Notes: generated from the sequence alone by a model not told the origin. Shown: positions 1-6,623, counted from the first letter of the stretch. The stretch is 12,402 nt of DNA from Roseovarius sp. UBA6167 (GCA_002428225.1 DIUD01000031.1:1-12402); one strand, 5' to 3'. Made by a program: numbers and translations.

Positions 1-152
1 CCTTCGGCGGCTGGAAGAAATCGGCGTTTGGCGATCTCAACCAGCACGGGCCGGACGCTTTCAGGTTCTACACCCGCACCAAGACCGTCACCGCCCGCTG
101 GCCGTCCGGCATCAAGGAAGGCGGCGAGTTCAACTTCAAGGCGATGGACTGA
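1..152 (+). CDS. mmsA: Methylmalonate-semialdehyde dehydrogenase (CoA-acylating), 3' end only
   Basis: This is the last 49 codons of an aldehyde dehydrogenase superfamily protein, read from base 3 (TTC) to the TGA at 150-152; the rest lies upstream of the window. The visible sequence starts FGGWKKSAFGDLNQHG and continues with FRFYTRTKTVTARWPSG, then ends in EFNFKAMD. These are the C-terminal hallmarks of MmsA rather than of generic aldehyde dehydrogenases. The family converts methylmalonate semialdehyde plus CoA and NAD+ to propionyl-CoA in valine and thymine catabolism, in the cytoplasm. Propionyl-CoA is usually consumed through B12-dependent methylmalonyl-CoA mutase, so its position beside a B12 uptake operon is suggestive but may be chance. 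No clear intrinsic terminator follows it. Confidence 0.9.
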   Translation, partial: FGGWKKSAFGDLNQHGPDAFRFYTRTKTVTARWPSGIKEGGEFNFKAMD

Positions 153-210
153 TCGCCCTGCCCCCGCCCGTTCACCGATCCGTTCGGGTTCGGGCATGGG
201 GCGCGCGGAT

Positions 211-220
211 CCCCCCCCCC
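211..220. repeat. Homopolymer of ten C
   Basis: An uninterrupted run of ten C residues sits just upstream of the dyad and the predicted riboswitch promoter, ending 18 bp before the -35 hexamer. Such tracts are prone to slippage in replication and to sequencing error. No function is shown by the sequence. Confidence 0.9.
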
Positions 221-222
221 GG

Positions 223-256
223 CGCGCGAGATTTTCGCTTGCACGAATCTCGCGCG
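223..256. repeat. Perfect 11-bp inverted repeat, candidate operator
   Basis: CGCGCGAGATT at 223-233 is the exact reverse complement of AATCTCGCGCG at 246-256, with a 12-nt spacer. The right arm and the spacer cover the -35 hexamer (239-244) and much of the -35/-10 gap of the predicted promoter. This fits a repressor site. It could instead be a stem that ends mmsA transcription, but no T-tract follows on either strand, which makes an intrinsic terminator less likely. Confidence 0.55.
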
Positions 257-267
257 GCGCGTATCGC
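239..267 (+). promoter_or_regulatory. Predicted sigma70-type promoter for the riboswitch-btuB operon
   Basis: A -35 hexamer TTGCAC (239-244) and a -10 hexamer TATCGC (262-267) are separated by exactly 17 bp. Each matches three of six consensus positions, so the case rests mainly on placement. The expected start, about 7 nt after the -10, falls at roughly base 274, which is also the 5' edge of the riboswitch P1 stem. The dyad at 223-256 overlaps it, suggesting protein control in addition to the RNA switch. Confidence 0.45.
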
Positions 268-273
268 AGGGCT

Positions 274-457
274 GCTTCGGTCCGGGGCCTTCGGGCGCCG
301 GTGAAAAGGGAATGCGGTGCGATCCGTCCTTTGGATCAATTCCGCAACTGCCCCCGCAACTGTAGGCGGCGAGCGAGACCGGCACATGCCACTGCGCCAG
401 CAGGTGTGGGAAGGCCCGGTCGAGCGATGACCCGCAAGTCAGGAGACCTGCCGAAGT
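274..457 (+). promoter_or_regulatory. Cobalamin (adenosylcobalamin) riboswitch aptamer
   Basis: The hallmark elements of the cobalamin riboswitch appear in order: the GTGAAAAGGGAA segment at 301-312, CTGCCCCCGCAACTG around 348-362, GCCACTG at about 388-394, GGGAAGGC at about 409-416, and the 3' B12 box AAGTCAGGAGACCTGCC at 436-452. The closing P1 stem can be drawn as GCTTCGG (274-280) with CCGAAGT (451-457), seven pairs including one G-U. Binding of adenosylcobalamin in this class normally represses the downstream gene. Here that is btuB and, through coupling, the whole uptake operon. No strong terminator hairpin with a U-tract follows, so control of translation through the leader seems more likely than transcription attenuation; that part is inference. 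Confidence 0.95.
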
Positions 458-529
458 GATCACCCTATCCGGGCGCGGGGCGCGCCGTGGATAACGGTCT
501 TTTCCGTAGTGGTGGCGCTCACCGTCTGC

Positions 530-549
530 GGAGGGGGCATGTCCTTTCC
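530..549 (+). promoter_or_regulatory. Possible hairpin hiding the leader-ORF ribosome binding site
   Basis: GGAGGGGG (530-537) can pair with TCCTTTCC (542-549) over eight positions, three of them G-U, leaving the tetraloop CATG (538-541). This would bury the Shine-Dalgarno sequence of the leader ORF and put its start codon (539-541) in the loop. It shares bases 548-549 with the hairpin at 545-596, so the two cannot form fully at once. Folding was done by eye only. Confidence 0.35.
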
Positions 550-607
550 AATGACCGACACGCAAGGAAACCGTGCCGCGACCCGGCATTGGGGGACAAA
601 AAGATGA
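539..607 (+). CDS. Possible 22-codon leader ORF overlapping the btuB start
   Basis: An ORF starting ATG at 539 encodes MSFPMTDTQGNRAATRHWGT followed by KR and ends at TGA 605-607. It is preceded by the purine-rich GGAGGGGG at 530-537, close but usable spacing. Its stop overlaps the btuB start codon as ATGA, the same arrangement as most junctions in this operon, which suggests translational coupling. The peptide has no recognisable domain, signal sequence or membrane segment. It may act only by being translated, letting ribosomes open the btuB ribosome binding site. A second in-frame ATG lies at 551. At this length a chance ORF cannot be excluded. Confidence 0.4.
   Translation: MSFPMTDTQGNRAATRHWGTKR
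545..596 (+). promoter_or_regulatory. Possible hairpin sequestering the btuB Shine-Dalgarno site
   Basis: CCAATG (548-553) is the exact reverse complement of CATTGG (587-592). The stem can extend by T-G wobbles between TTT (545-547) and GGG (593-595), reaching into the btuB Shine-Dalgarno sequence GGGGGA (591-596). A smaller nested stem TGCCG (574-578) with CGGCA (584-588) competes for bases 587-588. The layout fits an expression platform that controls translation initiation of btuB at 604. Folding was done by eye only. Confidence 0.4.
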
Positions 608-2412
608 AACATATCGCAACCTGCGCGCTTTGCGCTCTGGCCACGGCCCCCGCCGTGGCCCAAGAGGCGTTCGACCTCGACACCATAACCGTCATCGCCA
701 ACCAGACCGCAACCGCGCTCGAGCGTAGCGGCGCCACGGTCGAGATCATCACCGGATCCGAGGTGCAGGCCGCGCCGCGCGGCCGGCTTGGCGATTTCCT
801 GACCTTCCAGCCGGGGATCACGTCCTCGGCCAACGGCCCGCTCGGCACCACCTCGACGGTACGGATCCGCGGCCTTGGCGGAGCCTATGTGCCGGTCTTC
901 ATCGACGGCATCGACGTGACCGACCCGGCCAGCAGCGGCGGCGGCTTCGATTTCGGCGGGCTGACCAATGCGGGGCTTGGCCGAATCGAGGTGCTCAAGG
1001 GCTCGCAATCCGCGCGCTTTGGCCAGAATGCCGTGGGCGGCGTCATCAATATCGAAAGCCTGCGCCCCACCGAGGACGGCGTGCACGGCTTTGCCGAGGT
1101 AGAGGCGGGCAGCTTCGATTTCCGGCGCGGCGTGCTTGGCCTGACGGCGCGCACCGCGCGCACCGATCTGGCATTCAGCTACAGCCGCACCGAGACCGAC
1201 GGCTTTTCCGCCTCGGCCTTCGGCACCGAGGACGACGGGTTCGAGGCGAGCCAGGCCAATCTCTATTTCCGCCACCAGATCACCGATATCCTTGCCGCCG
1301 GCCTCTCGGCGCTCTATATCGACAGCCGTGCCGAGTTCGACGAGTTCGGCGGCGACGGCGCGCCCCCCTTCGACGAGTTCAACAAGACCGAGGCCACAGG
1401 CCTGCGCGGCTTTGTCGAGTTGCAGACCGGGGCCGTCAGCCACGAGGTGGCACTGAGCCATTTCGAGAGCGACCGCGTGAGCAATTCCAACGGCGTGGCC
1501 AGCCCGTTCAAGGGCGAGCGGCGGCGCATCGACTATCGCGGCAGCTACGACACGGGCGGGATCTGGTCGCTAAATTTCGGCGCCGATTACACCGAGGAGG
1601 AAGACCTGAACCAGAAAATCGACATCGTCGGCGTGCAGACGGAGTTGCTGATCGCGCCCACCGATACGCTCGACCTGGCATTTTCGGTCCGCAATGACGA
1701 CCATTCGGAATTTTCCTCGGAACTGTCGTCGCGCGCGGCGCTGTCGTGGCGGGCGCGGCCCGATCTGATCGTGCGCGCCTCGGTCTCCGACGGGTTCCGC
1801 GCGCCGACGCTGACGCAGCTCGATCCGTTCTTCGGCGACCCCGATTTCCAGCCCGAAACCAGCCTGAGCTACGATTTCGGGGTGGAAAAACGTCTTGACG
1901 GCGGCTTCCTGCGCGCCACGCTGTTCTACACCGAAATCGACGACCAGATTTTCTTTGACGGCAATTCGATGCGCTGTCCCTCGGGCTTCGGCTGTTTTGA
2001 AAAGGGCGATTTCGAGGCCCGCGGGCTGGAGCTGTCGGGCCGCGTGGCGATCAACGCCTTTCTCACGCTCGATGCCGCCTATACCTATACCGATGCCGAC
2101 CAGAACGGCGAGCGCGCCGCGCGTGTGCCGCGCCATGATGTCGCCCTCGGGCTTGGCGCGCAGATCACGCCGCGCATGGATGCGCAATTCACCGTGCAGC
2201 ATGTCGCGGATGTCGAGCCCTCGGCCTTTGCCCCGCCGGTCAACAAGGTGGGCGACTACACGCTTTTCCACGTCAACGCGAATTACGCGCTGACCGATGC
2301 GGTCACGGCCTATCTCCGGGTCGAGAACCTCTTTGACGAGGATTACGAGACGGCGGGCGGGTTCAATACCTCGGGGCGCGCGGGCTTTGTGGGGCTGCGT
2401 GCGTCTTTCTAG
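604..2412 (+). CDS. btuB: TonB-dependent vitamin B12/corrinoid outer-membrane receptor
   Basis: This 602-residue protein is close in length to E. coli BtuB (614). It has a Sec signal peptide (residues 1-20, ending APAVAQ), a TonB box DTITVIA at 26-32, and a plug domain at about 40-160 with GDFLTFQPGI, VRIRGLGG and VLKGSQSARFGQNAVGGVIN. A long beta-barrel ends in NLFDEDYETAGGF and a C-terminal Phe, as expected for outer-membrane insertion. It imports corrinoids across the outer membrane using TonB energy. The ATG at 604 is chosen because it opens the signal peptide and follows GGGGGA (591-596) by 7 nt; the GTG at 487 would add a basic tail inside the leader. A cysteine pair (C458, C464) lies in a probable surface loop. 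The riboswitch upstream and BtuFCD/CbiZ downstream support B12 rather than iron as substrate. Confidence 0.93.
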   Translation: MKHIATCALCALATAPAVAQEAFDLDTITVIANQTATALERSGATVEIITGSEVQAAPRGRLGDFLTFQPGITSSANGPLGTTSTVRIRGLGGAYVPVFIDGIDVTDPASSGGGFDFGGLTNAGLGRIEVLKGSQSARFGQNAVGGVINIESLRPTEDGVHGFAEVEAGSFDFRRGVLGLTARTARTDLAFSYSRTETDGFSASAFGTEDDGFEASQANLYFRHQITDILAAGLSALYIDSRAEFDEFGGDGAPPFDEFNKTEATGLRGFVELQTGAVSHEVALSHFESDRVSNSNGVASPFKGERRRIDYRGSYDTGGIWSLNFGADYTEEEDLNQKIDIVGVQTELLIAPTDTLDLAFSVRNDDHSEFSSELSSRAALSWRARPDLIVRASVSDGFRAPTLTQLDPFFGDPDFQPETSLSYDFGVEKRLDGGFLRATLFYTEIDDQIFFDGNSMRCPSGFGCFEKGDFEARGLELSGRVAINAFLTLDAAYTYTDADQNGERAARVPRHDVALGLGAQITPRMDAQFTVQHVADVEPSAFAPPVNKVGDYTLFHVNANYALTDAVTAYLRVENLFDEDYETAGGFNTSGRAGFVGLRASF

Positions 2413-3226
2413 GCTCATATCGCTCGGGGCGGCCCTCGCGCTTGCGGGGGCCATGGCGCGGGCCGAGCCGGCGCCGCGCCGGGTCGTGTCGATCAACCTT
2501 TGCACCGACCAGCTTGCGATGATGCTGGCCGCCCCCGGCCAGCTTGTTTCGGTCTCGCGGCTGGCCGCCGATCCGCACAGTTCCGCCATGGCCGGGGCGG
2601 CGCGCGCCTTTCCGGCCAATCACGGGCGCGCCGAGGAAATCTACCTGCTCAAGCCGGATCTGGTGCTGGCGGGGCGCTATTCCTCGCGCGCCACGGTCGG
2701 GATGCTGCGCCGGGTGGGGCTGCGGGTCGCGCTGTTCGACACGGCCACATCGCTTGCCGACACGCGCGCGCGCATCGCGCAGATGGCGCGCGCGCTCGGG
2801 CGAGAGGAGGCGGGCGCGGCGCTCATCGCGGATTTCGACGCGCGCCTCGCCATGCTCGCCGCGCCCGAGAGCGGGCGGCGCGCGGCGCTCTACCATCCCA
2901 ACGGCTACACGCTTGGCGGCGGTACGCTGGCAGATGACATCCTGCGCGCGGGCGGCTTCGGCAATGTCGCGCGCGATCTGGGCCAGAGGGGCGGCGGCAC
3001 GCTGGCGCTGGAACAGCTGGTGATGGCGGCGCCCGACCTGCTCATCCGCGCGCAGCCCCTGCCCGGCGCCTCGCGCTCGGAGGATGTGATGGCGCATCCC
3101 GCGCTCGAGCGGCTTGCCGCCGCCACTGCCGGGCTGCGCATCACCTCGCCCGACTGGATCTGCGGCACGCCGCATGTGCTGGGCGCGGTCGCCACCGTGG
3201 CCCGCGCGCGGGAGGCACTGGAATGA
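2399..3226 (+). CDS. btuF: Periplasmic cobalamin-binding protein of the BtuFCD ABC importer
   Basis: The product has 275 residues (E. coli BtuF has 266) and a Sec signal peptide at 1-22, cleaved near ARA|EP, with no lipobox Cys, so it should be a free periplasmic protein. The mature part has the fold markers of the FecB/BtuF binding-protein family: RVVSINLCTDQL near residues 28-39, a first lobe with AEEIYLLKPDLVLAG, a long connecting helix with TRARIAQMARALGR, and a second lobe with TLGGGTLADDILRAGG and LALEQLVMAAPDLLI. The start is GTG at 2399, overlapping the btuB stop by 14 nt; it is the start that gives a full signal peptide, and the later ATG at 2453 would remove it. Substrate is inferred from the riboswitch and cbiZ. 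By sequence alone a siderophore or heme binder could not be excluded. Confidence 0.87.
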   Translation: MRLSRLISLGAALALAGAMARAEPAPRRVVSINLCTDQLAMMLAAPGQLVSVSRLAADPHSSAMAGAARAFPANHGRAEEIYLLKPDLVLAGRYSSRATVGMLRRVGLRVALFDTATSLADTRARIAQMARALGREEAGAALIADFDARLAMLAAPESGRRAALYHPNGYTLGGGTLADDILRAGGFGNVARDLGQRGGGTLALEQLVMAAPDLLIRAQPLPGASRSEDVMAHPALERLAAATAGLRITSPDWICGTPHVLGAVATVARAREALE

Positions 3227-4206
3227 GGCCCCTCGCCCCTGCCCTTGCCGCCCTCGTGGCCGCGCTCTTCCTCGCCTCGCTGGTCACGGGCCCCGCGGAG
3301 ATCGGCGCGGGAGAGGCGCTGCGCGCGCTCGTCTCTGGCGGCGAAGGGCCGGTCCCGCTGGTCATGCGCGAAATCCGCTTGCCGCGCGCGATCCTCGGCC
3401 TGATGATCGGGGCAAGCCTTGGCCTCTCTGGCGCGGCGATGCAAGGCTATCTGCGCAACCCGCTGGCCGAGCCAGGGCTGATCGGCGTCTCGGGCAGCGC
3501 CGCACTCGGCGCGGTGCTGGCGATCCACACCGGGCTTGCCGCCACGTTCACCCTCGCGCTGCCGCTGGCCGCGCTGGCGGGCGCGGGCGCGGGCGTTCTG
3601 CTGATCCTGATGCTGGCGGGGCCGCGCGGCGGGTCGATCACGCTCATCCTTGCGGGCATCGCCATCTCGGCACTGGCGGGCGCGCTCACCTCGCTGGTGC
3701 TCAACCTCTCGCCCAATCCCTATGCCGCCTCGGAAATCGTGTTCTGGATGATGGGCTCGCTCGCCGACCGCTCGATGACGCATGTCTGGCTGGCGCTGCC
3801 GTTCATGCTTGGGGGCGGCGCGGCGCTACTCGGCCTCGGACGCGGGCTTGACGCGCTCACGCTGGGCGAGGACGCGGCCGAGGCGATGGGGCTGCGGCTG
3901 GCGCGCCTGCGGCTCACGCTGGTGCTGGGCACGGCGGCGATGGTGGGGGCTGCGGTGGCGGTGGCGGGCGCGATCGGCTTTGTCGGCCTCGTCGTGCCGC
4001 ATCTGTTGCGGCCGCTTGTCGGCGCGCGGCCGTCACGGCTCCTGTGGGCCTCGGGGCTGGGAGGCGCGGCGATGCTGCTGGCCGCGGACATCGCCGTGCG
4101 GCTGATCCTGCCCGAGCGCGACCTGAAACTGGGCGTGCTCACCGCCATCGTCGGCGCGCCGCTGTTTTTGCACCTCATCTACAAGACGCGGGGAGCACAG
4201 GCATGA
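3223..4206 (+). CDS. btuC: Cobalamin ABC transporter permease, FecCD family
   Basis: A 327-residue polytopic inner-membrane protein, almost the same length as E. coli BtuC (326), with about ten hydrophobic helices. It carries the family signature IRLPRAILGLMIGASLGLSG from about residue 51, followed by RNPLAEPGLIGVSG (78-91). A coupling-helix region around ALTLGEDAAEAMGLRLARLR contacts the ATPase, and GAIGFVGLVVPHLLRPLVG follows. As a dimer it forms the channel through which BtuF delivers corrinoid. The ATG overlaps the btuF stop (ATGA) and its own stop overlaps btuD the same way. Family is certain; substrate is inferred from context. Confidence 0.9.
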   Translation: MRPLAPALAALVAALFLASLVTGPAEIGAGEALRALVSGGEGPVPLVMREIRLPRAILGLMIGASLGLSGAAMQGYLRNPLAEPGLIGVSGSAALGAVLAIHTGLAATFTLALPLAALAGAGAGVLLILMLAGPRGGSITLILAGIAISALAGALTSLVLNLSPNPYAASEIVFWMMGSLADRSMTHVWLALPFMLGGGAALLGLGRGLDALTLGEDAAEAMGLRLARLRLTLVLGTAAMVGAAVAVAGAIGFVGLVVPHLLRPLVGARPSRLLWASGLGGAAMLLAADIAVRLILPERDLKLGVLTAIVGAPLFLHLIYKTRGAQA

Positions 4207-4961
4207 CGCTGCTTTCGCTCGGCAATCTCTCGGTGCGCCTGCGTGGCCGCCCGATCCTGTCAAACGTCACGCTCAACGTGGGCGCGGGCGAGTTCGTCGG
4301 CCTCATCGGCCCCAATGGCGCGGGCAAGACCACGCTCATGCGCGCCGCGCTTGGCCTCTTGCCGCATGAGGGCCGCAGCAGCCTTGCCGCCCTGCCCCCC
4401 GAGGCGCGCGGCCGCAGGGCGGCCTGGATGCCGCAGGCGCGCGACATCGCCTGGCCGGTCAGCGTGGAAACGCTGGTGGCTTTGGGGCGCACGCCGCATC
4501 TGGGCGGCTGGCAGGGGCTGCGCGCGACCGACCGCGCCCACGTGGACCGCGCATTGGCCACGATGGGGCTGGAGGGCCTGCGCCACCGCACCGCCACGCG
4601 CCTTTCGGGGGGCGAGCAGGCGATGGCGCTGATCGCCCGCGCGCTGGCGCAGGACACGCCCCTCCTGATGGCCGACGAACCCATTGCCGGGCTCGACCCG
4701 GCCAACCAGATCGCCACCATGGCGGTGTTTGCCCGGCTCGCGCATGAGGGCCGCGCCGTCATCGCATCGCTGCACGATCTGGGGCTGGCGGCGCGCCACT
4801 GCTCACGCCTCATCCTGCTGGGCGAAGGGGGCATCGCCGCCGACGGCCCGCCCGAGAGGGTGCTGACGCCCGACAATCTCGCCCGTATCTTCCACGTCAC
4901 GGCCCATTATGCCACCACACCGCAAGGCCCGGTCTTTCAACCGCTGGAGGTCATCGAGTGA
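4203..4961 (+). CDS. btuD: Cobalamin ABC transporter ATPase
   Basis: A 252-residue cytoplasmic ABC ATPase with all motifs intact: Walker A GPNGAGKTT at 36-44, Q-loop Gln78 (WMPQAR), signature LSGGEQ at 134-139, Walker B LLMADEP at 154-160 with catalytic Glu159, D-loop GLDP at 163-166, and switch His191 (ASLHDL). It powers BtuC. The ATG at 4203 forms an ATGA overlap with btuC and starts directly before the first beta strand; the longer in-frame reading to 4044 lies inside btuC and is rejected. Its stop overlaps the GTG of cbiZ (GTGA). It belongs to the iron-siderophore/B12/heme ATPase group; the B12 assignment comes from context. Confidence 0.9.
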   Translation: MTLLSLGNLSVRLRGRPILSNVTLNVGAGEFVGLIGPNGAGKTTLMRAALGLLPHEGRSSLAALPPEARGRRAAWMPQARDIAWPVSVETLVALGRTPHLGGWQGLRATDRAHVDRALATMGLEGLRHRTATRLSGGEQAMALIARALAQDTPLLMADEPIAGLDPANQIATMAVFARLAHEGRAVIASLHDLGLAARHCSRLILLGEGGIAADGPPERVLTPDNLARIFHVTAHYATTPQGPVFQPLEVIE

Positions 4962-5620
4962 GTGCGCTGCATCATGACCACCCTTGGCTGACCCTCGATC
5001 TGGGCACCGAAATGCCGGTGCTCAGCTGGGCGGTGAACCGCCCCGGCCTCGTGCGCGCGCGGCGCATCCTGTGGCGCGAGGTGCGCAATGCCGACCTGCC
5101 CCTGGGCCTCGATGTCGAGGCGTGGCTTGCGGGAGAACTGGCGGCGCGGGGCGCCCTGGATGCGGTCTGTTTCCTCACCTCCTGCGACATCGCGCAGGTC
5201 TGCGAGGCGCGCGCCGAGGCAGACGGCATCCGCGCCCGCGCCGTCGCCACGGTGGGGCTGTCGAACGCCGAATCGGTGGGCACCCGCCTGCCCCCCGCCA
5301 GCCATGGCTGGGGCACGATCAACATCGCCGTCACGCTCTCCGCGGGCCTGGCCGAGGCCGCGCGCATCGAGGCCCTGAGCATCGCCACGCAGGCCCGCAC
5401 CGCCGCGCTGCTGCACTCCGGTTTGCGCCTGCCAACCGGCCCCGTCACCGGCACCGGCACCGATTGCATCGCGCTCGCCGCGCCCGAGGGCGACATGCGC
5501 CATGCCGGGCTGCACACCGGCGCGGGCGAGGCCGTGGGCCGCGCGGTGCTGGACGCGGTGACGCGCGGCGTGGCCCTCTGGCAGGCCAGCGACGCGGCAA
5601 GGGAGGCCCGCCATGGATGA
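4958..5620 (+). CDS. cbiZ: Adenosylcobinamide amidohydrolase (corrinoid salvage)
   Basis: The 220-residue protein has the conserved blocks of the CbiZ family: FLTSCDIAQV at 72-81, GLSNAESVG at 100-108, GTINIAV at 119-125, TGTGTDCIA at 164-172, and a C-terminal HTGAGEAVGRAV. CbiZ hydrolyses the amide bond of the aminopropanol arm in adenosylcobinamide, giving adenosylcobyric acid, which re-enters late B12 synthesis. In Rhodobacter sphaeroides the enzyme is known to take part in remodelling cobamides with the wrong lower ligand. The start is GTG at 4958, overlapping the btuD stop; no in-frame ATG lies nearby. No signal peptide is present, so it acts in the cytoplasm on freshly imported corrinoid. 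Its place between transporter and energiser genes ties import to salvage. Confidence 0.92.
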   Translation: MSALHHDHPWLTLDLGTEMPVLSWAVNRPGLVRARRILWREVRNADLPLGLDVEAWLAGELAARGALDAVCFLTSCDIAQVCEARAEADGIRARAVATVGLSNAESVGTRLPPASHGWGTINIAVTLSAGLAEAARIEALSIATQARTAALLHSGLRLPTGPVTGTGTDCIALAAPEGDMRHAGLHTGAGEAVGRAVLDAVTRGVALWQASDAAREARHG

Positions 5621-6245
5621 AACGACCCTCACAGGTTTTCTCGACCGGGGCGGCCCGGCGCTCTGGGTGATTGCCGCGCTGTCGGTGCTGACGCTGGCGC
5701 TGATCCTGTGGAAGCTCTGGCGGCTGATGCTGACCGGCGCGTGGTCCGGCGCCGTCACCGAACGCGCGGTCGCGCTCTGGCAGCACGGGCAGCGCGCGCA
5801 GGCGATGACCCTCCTGCGCCCGCGCGGCTCGCTTCGGGCACGGCTGGCGCTGGCGGCGATGGAGGCGCGCGGCGTGGCACAGTGGTCCGAGGCGCAGGCG
5901 CGCGAAGAGACGACGCGCGTGGCCAAGCTGCTGCTGGGCGAGGCCCGCACCGGACTGCGCGCGCTGGAACTGATCGCCACCATCGCGCCGCTGATCGGCC
6001 TTCTGGGCACGGTGCTGGGCATGATCGCCGCCTTCCAGGCGTTGCAGGCAAGCGGCAACAGCGCCGATCCGTCGGTCCTTGCCGGCGGCATCTGGGAGGC
6101 GCTGCTGACCACCGCCGCGGGCATGGCGGTGGCGATCCCCGCCTCGGCGGCGCTGACATGGTTCGAGAGCGTGGCCGACCGCGTGCAGGCCGACATGGAG
6201 GACGCCGCAACGCGCATCTTCACGGCTGCGGGGGGGCGGCCATGA
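5613..6245 (+). CDS. exbB: ExbB-type proton channel subunit of the TonB motor
   Basis: A 210-residue MotA/TolQ/ExbB family protein with three membrane helices: about 16-39, 118-143 and 160-183. The intervening cytoplasmic domain is at about 45-115. The channel helices carry the conserved APLIGLLGTVLGMI (125-138) and ALLTTAAGMAVAIPA (163-177), with Thr133 and Thr166/167 at polar positions that line the proton path in known ExbB proteins. It is shorter than E. coli ExbB (244). With ExbD it converts proton flow into motion of TonB at the inner membrane. Its ATG overlaps the cbiZ stop by 8 nt and its stop overlaps exbD1 (ATGA). Adjacent tonB and btuB make ExbB more likely than TolQ. Confidence 0.9.
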   Translation: MDETTLTGFLDRGGPALWVIAALSVLTLALILWKLWRLMLTGAWSGAVTERAVALWQHGQRAQAMTLLRPRGSLRARLALAAMEARGVAQWSEAQAREETTRVAKLLLGEARTGLRALELIATIAPLIGLLGTVLGMIAAFQALQASGNSADPSVLAGGIWEALLTTAAGMAVAIPASAALTWFESVADRVQADMEDAATRIFTAAGGRP

Positions 6246-6619
6246 TGCAGTTCGGCACGCCCCGCCCGGCCCGCCGCCCGAGCCTTACGCCGATGATCGA
6301 CGTGGTGTTCCTGCTCTTGGTGTTCTTCATGCTGGCCGCGCGCTTCGGCCATGATCTGAGCCTGCCCATGGATACCGGCTGGGGGGCGGGTGCCTATGAC
6401 GGCCCGCCGCGCCTTGTGGCGATCACCGAAGGCGGCGTGGCCCTCAACGGGCGCGCGCTGCCGCTCGACGCGCTGGCCGAGGCGCTCACGCCCCTGATGG
6501 AGACGCCCGAGGATATCGTCGTGCTGCGCCCCGCCGCCGGCGTCGCCTTGCAACGGCTGATCGCGGTGAGCGATGCCCTGCGCGCCGCCGGTCTCATGCG
6601 TCTCGTGGTGGTGGAGTAG
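6242..6619 (+). CDS. exbD: ExbD-type proton channel subunit 1 (with the membrane Asp)
   Basis: A 125-residue ExbD/TolR family protein with a basic cytoplasmic N-terminus, one membrane helix (about 18-34, MIDVVFLLLVFFML) and a periplasmic domain at about 40-125. Asp20 (codon 6299-6301) matches the essential membrane aspartate of ExbD (Asp25 in E. coli) that carries protons. The periplasmic end has the family pattern IVVLRPAAGVALQRLIAVSD. Start is ATG at 6242 overlapping the exbB stop; the ATG at 6245 is the next codon and equally possible. It is followed after a 4-nt gap by a second ExbD, with which it may form a mixed dimer inside the ExbB pentamer. Confidence 0.9.
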   Translation: MMQFGTPRPARRPSLTPMIDVVFLLLVFFMLAARFGHDLSLPMDTGWGAGAYDGPPRLVAITEGGVALNGRALPLDALAEALTPLMETPEDIVVLRPAAGVALQRLIAVSDALRAAGLMRLVVVE

Positions 6620-6623
6620 TCCG

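Noticed and set aside
223..256. Intrinsic terminator for mmsA
   Set aside because: The stem is strong, but no T-tract follows on either strand, and it overlaps a well-spaced promoter. I list it as a candidate operator instead.
487..603. GTG at 487 as an upstream start for btuB
   Set aside because: It would put a basic 39-residue extension before a normal signal peptide, and the region is better explained as RNA leader with a separate short ORF.
460..1461. Long minus-strand open frames opposite btuB, and similar ones opposite btuF, exbB, the lipase and GST genes
   Set aside because: They mirror high-GC coding strands, have low-complexity Arg/Ala/Gly-rich translations, no ribosome binding sites and no recognisable motifs. 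The opposite strand encodes clear families over the same bases.
2297..2398. N-terminal extension of btuF from the upstream ATG at 2297
   Set aside because: It lies wholly inside the btuB coding sequence, is Arg/Ser-rich, and would precede an evident signal peptide that begins at GTG 2399.
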